Assembly: GCF_002327105.1 (NCBI RefSeq)
Contig: NZ_CP023406.1
Span: forward strand, 2,294,001-2,358,000
Length of the DNA stretch: 64,000 nt
Direction: 5' to 3'
From: Luteimonas chenhongjianii
GTDB taxonomy: Bacteria > Pseudomonadota > Gammaproteobacteria > Xanthomonadales > Xanthomonadaceae
Made by a program: the position numbers and the translations under genes. A model generated the notes under the pieces. The model worked only from the letters and a program-made list of their open reading frames with translations, was not told the DNA's origin and searched no databases. Shown here in pieces: positions 53,836-63,170 of this stretch. Each line of letters opens with the position of its first letter. Within the stretch, counting starts at the first letter, position 1.

Positions 53836-54756
53836 TCAGCGGTGCGCCAGCGCGTAATCGAGTGCCGCGACGATCGACGCGACCTGCGCGGCATTGCACT
53901 CTGCCGGCGTCGTCTGCGGACTGTCTGGATAGACCTCGGTCGTGGTCACGTAACGGGCGCCGGTGATGCCCGCGCACAGGCCCAGTTCTGCGAGCGGGTA
54001 CTCGATGACCCCGGGAGCCACGACTTTCGCGCCGATCATCTCGCCGTTCTCGTCGGCAGGCGCGATATGGGTCACGCGCGCGACCGCCTCGATGATCGCC
54101 TGCTGGAATGCCGGCTGCGGACGGACGCTGTCGTCGACCAGGTAGAACCCGTCGGGAATGCCGCCCGGCTCGAAGGGCCTGCCGTCGCGCGCCGCGAGCG
54201 CGGGACGGAATTCGGATTCGTCGGTGTCGGTGGTTTCGTGCAGATCCACATGCACCAGGACCGCCCCGCGCAGCGGCGCGAGCAGGCCCACCAGCGCCGC
54301 CGATTCCGGCGCAGGGCTGTTGTCGCGGAACGAGCGGTTCGGGTCGATCGCGTCCGCATTCCAGCGTTGCACGTGTTCGTAGCCCCAGGGGCTCACGCAG
54401 GGCACGACCAGCAGGTTGATGCGACCGGCATAGCCCTCGCCCGCCTGCTCGGCGAACTCCAGTGCACCGAGCACCCCGCTGGTCTCGTAGCCGTGCACGC
54501 CGCCGGTGACCACCGCGACGGGAAGCGCCGGGTTCCAGTCGCGGCTGCGGATCGCCAGCAGCGGATAGCTGCGGTCGCCATGGTCGAGGCTGCCATAGGC
54601 CTGGACATCGAAGCGGTCACGCAAGGCATCGATCCGCGCCACCACATCGTCGGCGTGGCTGCGCTGGCGCACCTGAGCCGCACGCCACGCGGCGCGTTCC
54701 GCATCGCCCCAGGGCGCGCCGGGGGTGCCGATCGGATAGGTTCGGGTGTGCTGCAT
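53836..54756 (-). CDS. M14-type zinc carboxypeptidase
   Basis: A 306-residue metallopeptidase of the M14 carboxypeptidase/AstE-like type. The zinc ligands His and Glu are in TGGVHGYETSG, the third histidine in HVDLHETTD, and the catalytic region towards the end contains VIEYPLAELG and TTTEVYPDSPQT. There is no signal peptide, so it should be cytosolic. Family members remove C-terminal residues or act on murein peptides. GAGG precedes the ATG. It lies 58 bp downstream of the GGDEF-EAL gene on the same strand. Confidence 0.9.
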   Translation of the reverse strand: MQHTRTYPIGTPGAPWGDAERAAWRAAQVRQRSHADDVVARIDALRDRFDVQAYGSLDHGDRSYPLLAIRSRDWNPALPVAVVTGGVHGYETSGVLGALEFAEQAGEGYAGRINLLVVPCVSPWGYEHVQRWNADAIDPNRSFRDNSPAPESAALVGLLAPLRGAVLVHVDLHETTDTDESEFRPALAARDGRPFEPGGIPDGFYLVDDSVRPQPAFQQAIIEAVARVTHIAPADENGEMIGAKVVAPGVIEYPLAELGLCAGITGARYVTTTEVYPDSPQTTPAECNAAQVASIVAALDYALAHR

Positions 54757-54814
54757 GCGTGATACCTCGGTGCGAAAACGCCGGCACTCTAGCATCGCGC
54801 CGGATGCGTCCTGC

Positions 54815-57649
54815 TCAGGGCGGCGCCGGTCGACCGTACAGATAGCCCTGGCCGTACTGGCAACCGAGTTCACCGAGCATGTCGCGCTGCGCCTGGGTCT
54901 CGATGCCCTCCGCCACCGCATCGATGCCCAGCGTGCCGGCGAGCGCGAGGATGGCACGGACCAGCGCGAGGCTCTCGGCATGCAGATCGCTGCCCAGGCC
55001 CTGCACGAAGCTCTGGTCGATCTTGAGCGCCCGGATCGGGAACCGGTGCAGATACGACAGGGCCGAAAAGCCGGTCCCGAAATCGTCGAGCATCGCCAGC
55101 ACGCCGCGCTCGCGCAGCGTATTGAGCATGCGCAGTGCCCGGGGTGCGTCGTCGAGCAGGGCGACTTCGGTGATCTCGATCCGGAGCCGCGTGGCGTCGG
55201 CGCCCGCGTCGTCGACCAGCTGCAGCAGCCGCTCGGCGAAATCGCCCGCACGGAAATGGCGTGGAGAGACGTTGATCGAGACGTAGCCGGTGGGATAACG
55301 CGACGCCATCATGCCGATGACCTTGCGGTACATCAGCCAGTCGACCTGTTCGATCAGTCCGGTGTCCTCGCCCACCCCGATGAACTCGGACGGGGGCAGC
55401 AGGCCGTGCAGTTCGTGGCGCCAGCGCAGCAGCGCCTCGTGGCCGATCACCACGCCATCGGCAAGCCGCACGATCGGCTGGAAGTAGGGTTCGAACGCGT
55501 CCTGCAGGATCGCCCGGCGCAGGTCGGCCTCCAGGTCCAGCAGGCGGGTCGCTTCGGCGCGCATCGCTTCGTCGAAACGCTCGCTGCGGTCGCGGCCGCA
55601 GGCCTTGGCACGGTACATCGCCGCGTCGGCGTCGCGCAGCAGACCGCCGGCGTCGGCACCGGGATGCGACAGCGCGATCCCGATGCTGGCCGAGGGATAG
55701 AGTTCGCGCCCCGCCACCCACATCGGCCTCGACAGCGTCTCCAGCAGCGCCGCCGCCATCGCGTCGGCGTCGCCGGGGTCGTCGACACCGCCCAGCACCA
55801 CCGCGAACTCGTCGCCGCCCAGCCGCGCGGCCATGTCCTGCGGTCCGAGCAGGGCCGAGATGCGCTGCGCGATCTCGACGAGCATCGCGTCGCCGGCCGT
55901 GTGCCCGGCGCTGTCATTGACCAGCTTGAAGCGGTCAAGATCCAGGAACAGCACCGCGAAGGGTTCCTGACGGCTCTCCGAGGATGCGAGCGCCGTATTG
56001 AGCCGTTCGAGCAGCTGCACCCGGTTCGGCAATCCCGTCAGCGGGTCGTGGCGTGCCTGGTGCACCAGGCGCTGCTGCGCGCGCACCCGCTCGCCGATCT
56101 GTGCGCGCAGTTCGCGATTGGCCTCCTCCAGCTCCCGCGTCCGTGCATCGACGCGGAACTCGAGCTCGGTATGCGCGGCCTTGAGCGCCTCCTGCGCGCG
56201 CTTGCGTTCCAGCGCGATGTCGATGTGGTGGGCCACGAAGGTCAGCAGGGTCTGGTCGCTCGGGGCGAAACCGATCTGCTCGGCGTAGCTCTGCACCGCG
56301 ATCGCGCCGACCGTGCGGCCATCGCGGTGCAGCGGCACGCCGAGCCACGATTGCGCGTGCGTACCCCGGCTCTGCAGCCGACCGCTGGCCTCGAGTTTCT
56401 CGATGTTCTCGCGGCGCGCCAGCAGTGGTACGCCGCTTTCAATGACGTACTCGGTCAGGCCGTTCGCGCGCGCCCGCGGCCGCCGGGGCGCGTCGCGCTC
56501 GTCCACCGAGTAGGGAAACTCGAGGCGCTGCCCGTCCGGACTGAGCATGGCGATATAGAAGTTCGCCGCGTACAGCAGCTCGCCGACGATGCCGTGCACA
56601 TCGGCATAGAACCGTTCGATGCTGCCGGCGGCAACAGAGAGTTCGCTGATCCTGTACAGCGCCCGCTGCAGGCGCTCGGCGCGACCGCGCTCGGCGATCT
56701 GCGCCTGCAGGCCGATGTTGGCTTCCTGCAGCTCCAGTGTGCGCGAATCCACCCGGCGCTCGAGCTCGGCGTGCGCCTGCTTGCGATCGAGCGCGGTGAG
56801 GATGTGCTGGGCGACGAATTCCAGCAGCGCCCGGTCTTCCTGGCTGTAGCGCTGCGGCACGTCGTAGCTCTGCACCACGATCGCGCCGCAGACCCGCCCG
56901 TCCCGCCGCAACGGCACCCCAAGCCAGTCTGCGCTTTCCGGGCCGTGCCGCACATCGCCTTCTTTGACGTCGTGCAGGGCCCTCAGTTGCGCCGACGACC
57001 CCATCATCGGCACGCCCGCGCGCAGCAGGGCGATCGTCAGACTGTTGGGCAGATCGCTGACATGCAGCAACTGCTCCGGGTCGGCCGTCCACGGATCGCG
57101 TTCGTCGGCGAAATACAGGAAGCGCAGCGTCTCGCCCAGATCGTCGTAGCTGACGATGTAGAAGTTCTCGGCGGTCGTCAGGCCGCCGACGACGGCGTGG
57201 ATGCGCGCCAGTACTTCATGCATTTCCAGCGAGGAACCCGCCAGGTCGGCAATCTCGTAGAGCGCCTGCTGCAGGCGCTCGGAGCGACGCAATGCCGAGA
57301 TATCGCCTTCGGTGGCGAGGGCATCGATCGCGGTCAACAGGCTGTCGGCTGCCAGGCGCGACCATGAGACATGCAGCGGGGCTGGCTCGCCGCCCGTGCC
57401 CGAGGCGACCGCGATACGGACGTCACCGCGCAGGGCGCGTTGCACGCAGGCACCCGACTGGCGATCCGGCGGCCCATCGCGCAGTGCCTGCCACGCCGCC
57501 GCAAGCAGATCGTCGTCGGCACCGGCTGCACAGACACTGCCCTCACCCGCATGGGGATGCCGCCATGCGATCGCCACCGGCATGTCCGCCGGCGCGGTCG
57601 CGAGGATGTCACGCGCGCGCGACGCCGCCGCCGCGCGGGACGGCTGCAT
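54815..57649 (-). CDS. double-GAF GGDEF-EAL signalling protein
   Basis: A 944-residue protein for cyclic-di-GMP turnover. A roughly 130-residue N-terminal part, not clearly known, is followed by two GAF sensor domains (about 140-290 and 350-495), each trailed by a coiled coil. A GGDEF domain follows (motif near residue 610, canonical GGDEF in ARLGGDEFAV) and then an EAL domain (HEALLRW near 737, DDFGTGFS and VAEGIET intact). The inhibitory I-site arginine before GGDEF is absent (GPQD). Both catalytic motifs look active, so it may make or break c-di-GMP. The ATG at 57649 is a cautious start; it could be further upstream. It is divergent from the sigma factor-like gene. Confidence 0.9.
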   Translation of the reverse strand: MQPSRAAAASRARDILATAPADMPVAIAWRHPHAGEGSVCAAGADDDLLAAAWQALRDGPPDRQSGACVQRALRGDVRIAVASGTGGEPAPLHVSWSRLAADSLLTAIDALATEGDISALRRSERLQQALYEIADLAGSSLEMHEVLARIHAVVGGLTTAENFYIVSYDDLGETLRFLYFADERDPWTADPEQLLHVSDLPNSLTIALLRAGVPMMGSSAQLRALHDVKEGDVRHGPESADWLGVPLRRDGRVCGAIVVQSYDVPQRYSQEDRALLEFVAQHILTALDRKQAHAELERRVDSRTLELQEANIGLQAQIAERGRAERLQRALYRISELSVAAGSIERFYADVHGIVGELLYAANFYIAMLSPDGQRLEFPYSVDERDAPRRPRARANGLTEYVIESGVPLLARRENIEKLEASGRLQSRGTHAQSWLGVPLHRDGRTVGAIAVQSYAEQIGFAPSDQTLLTFVAHHIDIALERKRAQEALKAAHTELEFRVDARTRELEEANRELRAQIGERVRAQQRLVHQARHDPLTGLPNRVQLLERLNTALASSESRQEPFAVLFLDLDRFKLVNDSAGHTAGDAMLVEIAQRISALLGPQDMAARLGGDEFAVVLGGVDDPGDADAMAAALLETLSRPMWVAGRELYPSASIGIALSHPGADAGGLLRDADAAMYRAKACGRDRSERFDEAMRAEATRLLDLEADLRRAILQDAFEPYFQPIVRLADGVVIGHEALLRWRHELHGLLPPSEFIGVGEDTGLIEQVDWLMYRKVIGMMASRYPTGYVSINVSPRHFRAGDFAERLLQLVDDAGADATRLRIEITEVALLDDAPRALRMLNTLRERGVLAMLDDFGTGFSALSYLHRFPIRALKIDQSFVQGLGSDLHAESLALVRAILALAGTLGIDAVAEGIETQAQRDMLGELGCQYGQGYLYGRPAPP

Positions 57650-57850
57650 GCCAATGTCGGCAGGATACGGAAGTGGGGACACATGAACTCGAGTACTGCA
57701 GCGGGAGGCAGAATAAACAAACAAAGGAGCTGCGGCACATCGCCGGCCCCTTTTCACCCACGTACCCGTGACGCAACGCACATCGGTAACGCCTCGATGC
57801 CGCCCCCGCCAGTCTTTCCGACCTTGCCTGCAGCACGTACCCTGCGGGCC

Positions 57851-58399
57851 ATGCCCGAGATCGCCAGCCAGCAGGACGCGAGCGGCGACGATGCGCTGAT
57901 GCAGGCCCGGGTCGAGGGCGATGTGCTGGCCTTCGAAACCACCTGCCGTCGCCACCGCGACAAGCGCCATCCGCGCAGCGGCAGGCTGGTCGACGAAGTG
58001 CCCCGCGACGTCCCGCAGCGCGGCCCGACCCTCCGCGCCTGCTGGCGGCCGGAGCCGCTGTTCACGGCACGGCCCTGCCGGATTGTCCACACTCGCCTTG
58101 CCGGTCACCGGGGCGCAGCGCAGGAGCGCCCGCCCCCACCGGACGACACGGGCCTGCGCACCGCGCGGCTCGTCGATCCCGGTTCGGCCGGGCGCCGGCT
58201 CTCGGAGTCGGGGCCAGATCGGCAGTTGCAACTTGCGTTGGAGAGTTTGCCGGCCGCGCCGCGCGTGGTGGAGGAGTTGCGGCTCCTAGCGGCGTTCGCG
58301 CTCGAGGAGATCGGCGTGGTTACCGGCGCCGGGCGCGAACCCTTGAAAGCGTGCCCGCGCCACGCGGTGGAAAAGCTGCGCATGCTGCTCACCCCATGA
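57851..58399 (+). CDS. degenerate ECF sigma factor-like protein
   Basis: A 182-residue frame whose ends are clearly ECF-sigma-like. It opens DDALMQARVEGDVLAFETT, matching region 2 start, and closes LALESLPAAPRVVEEL and LEEIGVVTGAGREPLK with HAVEKLRMLL, matching region 4. The middle is poor: the TWLYRIA box is TARPCRIVHT, and the DNA-binding helix KSRLRYA is KACPRHA. Either it evolves fast or it has lost function without a stop. Its TGA overlaps the next ATG as ATGA, the usual sigma/anti-sigma coupling. Confidence 0.55.
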   Translation: MPEIASQQDASGDDALMQARVEGDVLAFETTCRRHRDKRHPRSGRLVDEVPRDVPQRGPTLRACWRPEPLFTARPCRIVHTRLAGHRGAAQERPPPPDDTGLRTARLVDPGSAGRRLSESGPDRQLQLALESLPAAPRVVEELRLLAAFALEEIGVVTGAGREPLKACPRHAVEKLRMLLTP

Positions 58400-59292
58400 A
58401 CCGTCCCGACCGCGAACCGCTGACCGACGAGGAACGCCTGCAGGCCGAGCGCCCAGGCGCCGAGGGCCACGGCCCGTCGCCCTCGCCGGGCCTCGGTCCG
58501 CTCCTCGCTGACGGCCGCGAAGTGGCCGCAGAAGCGTCTTCCACCGACACTGCCATCGGCGCGCGCGCGCGGCGCCGCTTGCCGTGGGCAATGGGCATCG
58601 CCACGTCGCTGGCGCTCGCGCTCGGCATCGCCTGGCAATTGCGGCCCGCACCGGCGACCGTGGCGCCGCGCGCCTTGCCGGAGATTTCCGGGGCGGCACC
58701 GGCATCGAAAGCGTCGCCCGCGCCTCGCGGGCAGCGCGATGCCGCCCGCTCCCCGCGCGCGCCCGCGCCACCCGCGGCGCCCGCTCCAGCCTCACAGCAC
58801 CGGACATTCGCGATCCCCGGCGAAGTTCCGGCTGCCGGCGACAGGAACGCGCAGGCGGCACAGGCGCGCGCTCCCGCAGCGCCGCGCCTCGATGGGACAG
58901 CGCTGGGCGCTGACGTTTCCTCGGCGCCTGCATCGGCGTCGGTCGCGACCGCGCTGCTGGCGCTGACGTCGCTCCCTGCCACGCCCCTGCCCTCGGCGGC
59001 GGCACCTGTCGCTGCGCCCGGGGACGCGCCGGCGCGCATCCTGCTGACGGCCGTTGACACAGGTCCACGTGCCTCGTCGACCGCGTGGGTGGACATGATC
59101 GACGACGTACCCGAAGACAGCGATCCGCCGGCGACCGCCGATGCCCCGGAGGTCCGCGCCGCGTGGCTGGTCCGCGTCCGCGAGCTGCTCGACGCCGGCC
59201 GCATCGCCGAGGCGAGAGCAAGCCTGGTGGAGTTCCACCGCCGACATCCGCAGTCCGAGCTTCCGCCGGACCTGCGCGCGTTGCTGGAGTGA
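58396..59292 (+). CDS. membrane anti-sigma-like protein
   Basis: A 298-residue protein with one membrane helix at about 70-87 (PWAMGIATSLALALGIAWQL), a cytosolic N-terminus PLTDEERLQAERPG, and a long, Ala/Pro/Ser-rich periplasmic part ending in a short TPR-like helix pair (RVRELLDAGRIAEARASLVE). The N-terminus resembles proteins encoded beside ECF sigma genes in relatives, but the recognisable ALDARIL motif is lost. ATGA coupling to the degenerate sigma supports the pairing. Its stop overlaps the start of the YigZ gene by one base. Confidence 0.7.
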   Translation: MNRPDREPLTDEERLQAERPGAEGHGPSPSPGLGPLLADGREVAAEASSTDTAIGARARRRLPWAMGIATSLALALGIAWQLRPAPATVAPRALPEISGAAPASKASPAPRGQRDAARSPRAPAPPAAPAPASQHRTFAIPGEVPAAGDRNAQAAQARAPAAPRLDGTALGADVSSAPASASVATALLALTSLPATPLPSAAAPVAAPGDAPARILLTAVDTGPRASSTAWVDMIDDVPEDSDPPATADAPEVRAAWLVRVRELLDAGRIAEARASLVEFHRRHPQSELPPDLRALLE

Positions 59293-59882
59293 TGGCGCTC
59301 GACACCCTGGCCGCACCGGCCAGCCACACACTCGAGGTCAAGCACAGCCGCTTCGTGGCGCACGCGGCGCCGGTGGACGATGCCGATGGCGCCGCCGCCT
59401 TCATGCAGCGCGTGCACGTGGCCGATGCCACCCACAACTGCTGGGCCTGGCGCGTCGGCGATCAGTACCGCTCCAGCGATGACGGCGAACCGGCCGGCAC
59501 TGCGGGTCGCCCGATCCTGGCCGCGATCGACGGCCAGGGCTTCGATCGCGTTGCGGTCGTCGTCGTGCGCTGGTACGGCGGCATCAAGCTCGGTGCGGGC
59601 GGTCTGGTGCGCGCCTACGGCGGCTGCGCCGCGGAATGCCTGCGCACCGCGCCACGCCTGCGGCTGGTCGAACTGGCGACCCTGCAGCTGCACGCGCCCT
59701 TCGATGCGCTCGGCAGCGTGCATGCGGCGCTGCCGGGTGCGCATGCGGTCAAGCTCGAGGAGCGCTTCGACGCGGACGGCGTCACCCTGCAGTTGCAGCT
59801 GCCTGCCGACCGCGTGGACGACTTGAGAATCCGTCTGCGCGACGCCACCCGGAACCGGGTCCGCATCGACGACAATGGCTGA
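59292..59882 (+). CDS. YigZ/IMPACT family protein
   Basis: A 196-residue soluble protein. The family core is DDGEPAGTAGRPIL followed by VVVVRWYGGIKLGAGGLVRAYGG, the IMPACT N-domain; a C-terminal domain follows in residues 130-196. E. coli YigZ has 205 residues. Function is unclear; the eukaryotic IMPACT regulates GCN2, and bacterial members may bind nucleic acid. GGAG stands before the ATG, and the start overlaps the anti-sigma stop by one base (TGATG). The ABC exporter gene starts at its stop in the same way. Confidence 0.92.
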   Translation: MALDTLAAPASHTLEVKHSRFVAHAAPVDDADGAAAFMQRVHVADATHNCWAWRVGDQYRSSDDGEPAGTAGRPILAAIDGQGFDRVAVVVVRWYGGIKLGAGGLVRAYGGCAAECLRTAPRLRLVELATLQLHAPFDALGSVHAALPGAHAVKLEERFDADGVTLQLQLPADRVDDLRIRLRDATRNRVRIDDNG

Positions 59883-61660
59883 TGGCATTTCGATCCCCCC
59901 GCGCCGCGCCTGACGCCGGCCAACCGAAGGCGCGTATCGGCGCGCTCAAGACCCTGTGGCCGTTCGTGATGCGCCAGCGCGGCCTGTTCGCCGCCTGGCT
60001 GGTCGCACTGGCGCTGTCGTCCGCAGCGACGTTGAGCCTGCCGTTGGCGGTGCGGAAGATGATCGATCACGGCTTCACCGGCGGTGACCAGATCGACGCC
60101 GCGTTCGCCCTTCTTCTGGCGGTCGCGATCGCCCTGGCGCTCTTTACCGCGGCGCGCTTCTTCTTCGTCTCCCTGCTCGGGGAGCGCGTGGTCGCCGACC
60201 TGCGCAGCCGCCTTTACGGTCACCTGCTCGATCTCGACCAGGCGTTCTTCGAGCAGACCCGCAGTGGAGAGCTGGTTTCGCGGCTGAGCGCGGACACCGA
60301 GCTGCTGCGCTCGGTGGTCGGCTCGACGATGTCGGTTGCGCTGCGCAGCACGGTGATGGTGCTCGGCAGCGTGGCGATGCTGGTCATCACCAGCCCGCGG
60401 CTTGCGGCCTTCACCCTGATCGGCATTCCGCTGTTCGTCCTGCCCCTGGTGCTGGGCGGCCGCAGGCTCGAGAAGATCTCGCGGCAGAGCCAGGATCGCG
60501 TGGCCGATGCGAACGCACTGGCCAACGAGACGCTTGGCGCGATCCGCACCGTGCAGGCGCACGCGCGCGAGCCATGGGAGCGTGGCCGCTTCGGCGATGC
60601 CGTCGCGCAGTCGGTCGCCACCGCGCGCCGCCGCATCGGCCTGCAATCGATCATCACCGCGGTCGCGATCACGCTGATCTTCGGTGCAGTGACCGTGGTG
60701 CTGTGGTCGGGCGCGCACGACGTCATCGAAGGTCGCATGACCGCCGGGACGCTCGGGCAGTTCGTGCTCTACGCGCTGTTCGGCGCCGGCTCCGTCGGGG
60801 CGCTGGCCGAAGTCTGGAACGAGCTGCAACGCGCCGCAGGCGGCATGGGCCGCATCGGCGAACTGCTGGTCGAGCGGCCGGGCATCCGCGCGCCGGAGGC
60901 CCCGGCTTCACTGCCCCGGCCGGTGCGCGGCGCGCTGCGTTTCGACGACGTCGTCTTCCATTATCCCTCTCGCCCGGATGCACCGGCGCTGGAACACTTC
61001 AGCCTCGATGTCGCGCCGGGCGAAACCGTCGCCCTGGTCGGTCCGTCGGGTGCCGGCAAGAGCACCGTGCTGTCGCTGTTGCTCCGCTTCCATGACCCGG
61101 CCAGCGGCACGATCTCGATCGATGGCGTCGATATCCGCAGCCTCGATCCGGCCGCGCTACGGGAACAGCTCGCCCTGGTCCCGCAGGCGCCAACGATCTT
61201 CGCCGCGAGCGCACGGGAGAACATCCGTTACGGTCGGCTCGACGCGACCGATGCGGAGATCGAAGCGGCTGCCCGCGCCGCCGAAGCAGACGCTTTCATC
61301 CGGGAACTGCCCGATGGCTACGATGCGCAGCTGGGCGAGCGCGGTGCCCGGCTCTCCGGTGGCCAGCAGCAGCGCATCGCGATCGCCCGCGCCCTGCTGC
61401 GCGACGCCCCGGTGCTGCTGCTCGACGAGGCGACGTCGGCGCTCGACGCACAGAGCGAACACGCGGTGCAGGAAGCCCTGGCGCGCCTGATGGAGGGGCG
61501 TACCACCGTGGTCATCGCGCACCGCCTGGCAACGATCCTCAAAGCCGACCGCATCGTCGTCATGGACCGGGGCCGCATCGTTGCCCAGGGCACGCACGCC
61601 GCGCTGCTGGCGCAGGGTGGCCTGTATGCGGAGCTGGCGCGACTGCAGTTCATCGAGTGA
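59882..61660 (+). CDS. MsbA-like ABC exporter (ATPase-permease)
   Basis: A 592-residue half-transporter working as a homodimer in the inner membrane. Six membrane helices (about 35-325) precede the ATPase: Walker A GPSGAGKST, Q-loop LVPQAPTIF, signature LSGGQQQR, Walker B VLLLDEATSALD and H-loop VIAHRL. It belongs to the MsbA-related family of lipid or drug exporters (TIGR02204 type); the cargo is not known. The start overlaps the YigZ stop by one base, so the last three genes are one translational unit. It converges with the FAD monooxygenase gene. Confidence 0.94.
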   Translation: MAFRSPRAAPDAGQPKARIGALKTLWPFVMRQRGLFAAWLVALALSSAATLSLPLAVRKMIDHGFTGGDQIDAAFALLLAVAIALALFTAARFFFVSLLGERVVADLRSRLYGHLLDLDQAFFEQTRSGELVSRLSADTELLRSVVGSTMSVALRSTVMVLGSVAMLVITSPRLAAFTLIGIPLFVLPLVLGGRRLEKISRQSQDRVADANALANETLGAIRTVQAHAREPWERGRFGDAVAQSVATARRRIGLQSIITAVAITLIFGAVTVVLWSGAHDVIEGRMTAGTLGQFVLYALFGAGSVGALAEVWNELQRAAGGMGRIGELLVERPGIRAPEAPASLPRPVRGALRFDDVVFHYPSRPDAPALEHFSLDVAPGETVALVGPSGAGKSTVLSLLLRFHDPASGTISIDGVDIRSLDPAALREQLALVPQAPTIFAASARENIRYGRLDATDAEIEAAARAAEADAFIRELPDGYDAQLGERGARLSGGQQQRIAIARALLRDAPVLLLDEATSALDAQSEHAVQEALARLMEGRTTVVIAHRLATILKADRIVVMDRGRIVAQGTHAALLAQGGLYAELARLQFIE

Positions 61661-61801
61661 CCCGCATGGCGTGGCGCCGGGATGATCTGGACATCCGGAT
61701 CCAGCGGTAGCTTGCCGACGTCAGTCAGGCCGTGCCGCTGCAACCTGGTACACGCTGCACTTGGCACGAGTGGTTGGGCGCGCAACTGCCGCAAGCAGAT
61801 C

Positions 61802-63061
61802 TTAGGCTTTCGAAAAGTCCAAAGCCGGCGCCGGCTCGACGCCCGCAAGTGCATCGACAAAATCCGGCGCCAGCATCAACGACCCGAATGCACCCCGCTG
61901 CGTCCCGCTGAGGACACGCAACATGTGCCCGCGGCCGCCGGGCATCCGGCCCATCGGCAGAAACGCCAGATCCCGTGCGCGCGCGATGGTGTCGCGGTCC
62001 GACTGGAAGACCGGCGTCAGCCACCGGCTCCAGAACTGGTAGATGCCGACGTGGCGTTGCCGCGTCCGGGCATAGGCCGCCAGCGCGTCCGTCATCGCAG
62101 CTTCGGTGCGCAAGGAGTCGCGCAGGGCTTCTGCATCGAGCAGTGCCATGTTGACGCCCTGCCCCAGCTGCGGGCTCATCGCATGCGCGGCATCGCCGAG
62201 CAGCACCCAGCGGCCACGATGCCATCGGCTCAGCGTGACGTCGCGATAGGTCGCGCGTGCCAGCTGGGCGTGCGTCGTCGTGGATTCGAGCAGCTGCGCG
62301 GCTTCGGGCCAGATCTCGCTCACTGCGCCGCGCCAGTCGTCGAGGGCGGCTGCCTGCCATCCGTCGAAAGCGGCCACGGGCAGGCTCCAGAAGAAACTGA
62401 CCCGCGGTACCGCATCGCCCGGGCGCGTGCCCACCGGCAACATGCCGATCATCCGGCGCGCGGCAACATAACGCTGGCGGAGTTCCTGCCGGTGCGGCCA
62501 GTCGCGTGCGTCCAGCAGGCACCACAGCGCGCCCCACGGATAGACCTGGTCGCGGCGCACGCCGCCCACGTGCCGGCGCAGGCGCGATGCCGCGCCATCG
62601 CAGGCCAGCACCAGATCGAAAGGGCCATGACGACGGCCGTCAGCATCGAGCAGGTAGCGATCGTCGTCGGGGTCCGGGCCCTCCACCGTCACCCCCGCAC
62701 GCAGGACGGCGTCGCTGCCGCGTGCATGGTCCAGCAGGGCGAAAAGCGCGCCACGTTGCATGCCCACGCCGCACAGTCGCGTATCGAGCCCTGCATATCG
62801 CATATCCATCACCGCGCGGCCGCACGGCGTCTCGCCGAACAGGCGATGGACGCGCGCGCCATGCCCGAGCACCCCATCGAGCAGGCCCATTCGCCACAGC
62901 ACCTGCAGACCGCTGGGTTGCAGCAGGAACCCGGCGCCCACCGGCCCTGGCGCGGGTGCGCGCTCGAAGATCTCGACCCGGTGGCCATCGCGCGCCAGCA
63001 GCACCGATGCTGCCTGGCCCGCAGTGCCGTAACCGACGATTGCGATGCGCAGTGCTGGCAT
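61802..63061 (-). CDS. FAD-dependent monooxygenase
   Basis: A 419-residue flavoprotein hydroxylase of the PheA/UbiH group. The N-terminal GYGTAGQAASVLLARDG is the FAD dinucleotide site, the middle DLVLACDGAASRLR is the DG motif and GDAAHAMSPQLGQGVNMALLD binds the riboflavin moiety. Such enzymes hydroxylate aromatic rings using NAD(P)H and O2; the substrate is unknown. GGAG precedes the ATG. It does not match the ubiquinone hydroxylases UbiH/F/I closely enough to name it. It lies between the convergent ABC exporter and the RND pump gene. Confidence 0.92.
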   Translation of the reverse strand: MPALRIAIVGYGTAGQAASVLLARDGHRVEIFERAPAPGPVGAGFLLQPSGLQVLWRMGLLDGVLGHGARVHRLFGETPCGRAVMDMRYAGLDTRLCGVGMQRGALFALLDHARGSDAVLRAGVTVEGPDPDDDRYLLDADGRRHGPFDLVLACDGAASRLRRHVGGVRRDQVYPWGALWCLLDARDWPHRQELRQRYVAARRMIGMLPVGTRPGDAVPRVSFFWSLPVAAFDGWQAAALDDWRGAVSEIWPEAAQLLESTTTHAQLARATYRDVTLSRWHRGRWVLLGDAAHAMSPQLGQGVNMALLDAEALRDSLRTEAAMTDALAAYARTRQRHVGIYQFWSRWLTPVFQSDRDTIARARDLAFLPMGRMPGGRGHMLRVLSGTQRGAFGSLMLAPDFVDALAGVEPAPALDFSKA

Positions 63062-63121
63062 GGGGACTCCGGGCGGGGTCCCAGCATACCGGTCGGCTTA
63101 CGGCCCCGGCGCTCCAAAGCA

Positions 63122-63151
63122 AAAGGCCGCCCCGTTGCCGGGACGGCCTTT
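63122..63151 (-). terminator. terminator downstream of the RND pump gene
   Basis: AAAGGCCGCCCCG pairs with CGGGACGGCCTTT except for one C/A mismatch, with a four-base loop (TTGC). It lies 20 bp beyond the RND stop and is followed by TTTTGC on the minus strand, just before the monooxygenase start region. Confidence 0.78.
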
Positions 63152-63170
63152 GCGTTCAAACGCCTGGGCG

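Noticed and set aside
54746..57367. 873-residue rightward frame over the GGDEF-EAL gene
   Set aside because: Same effect; the leftward strand has GAF, GGDEF and EAL motifs in order.
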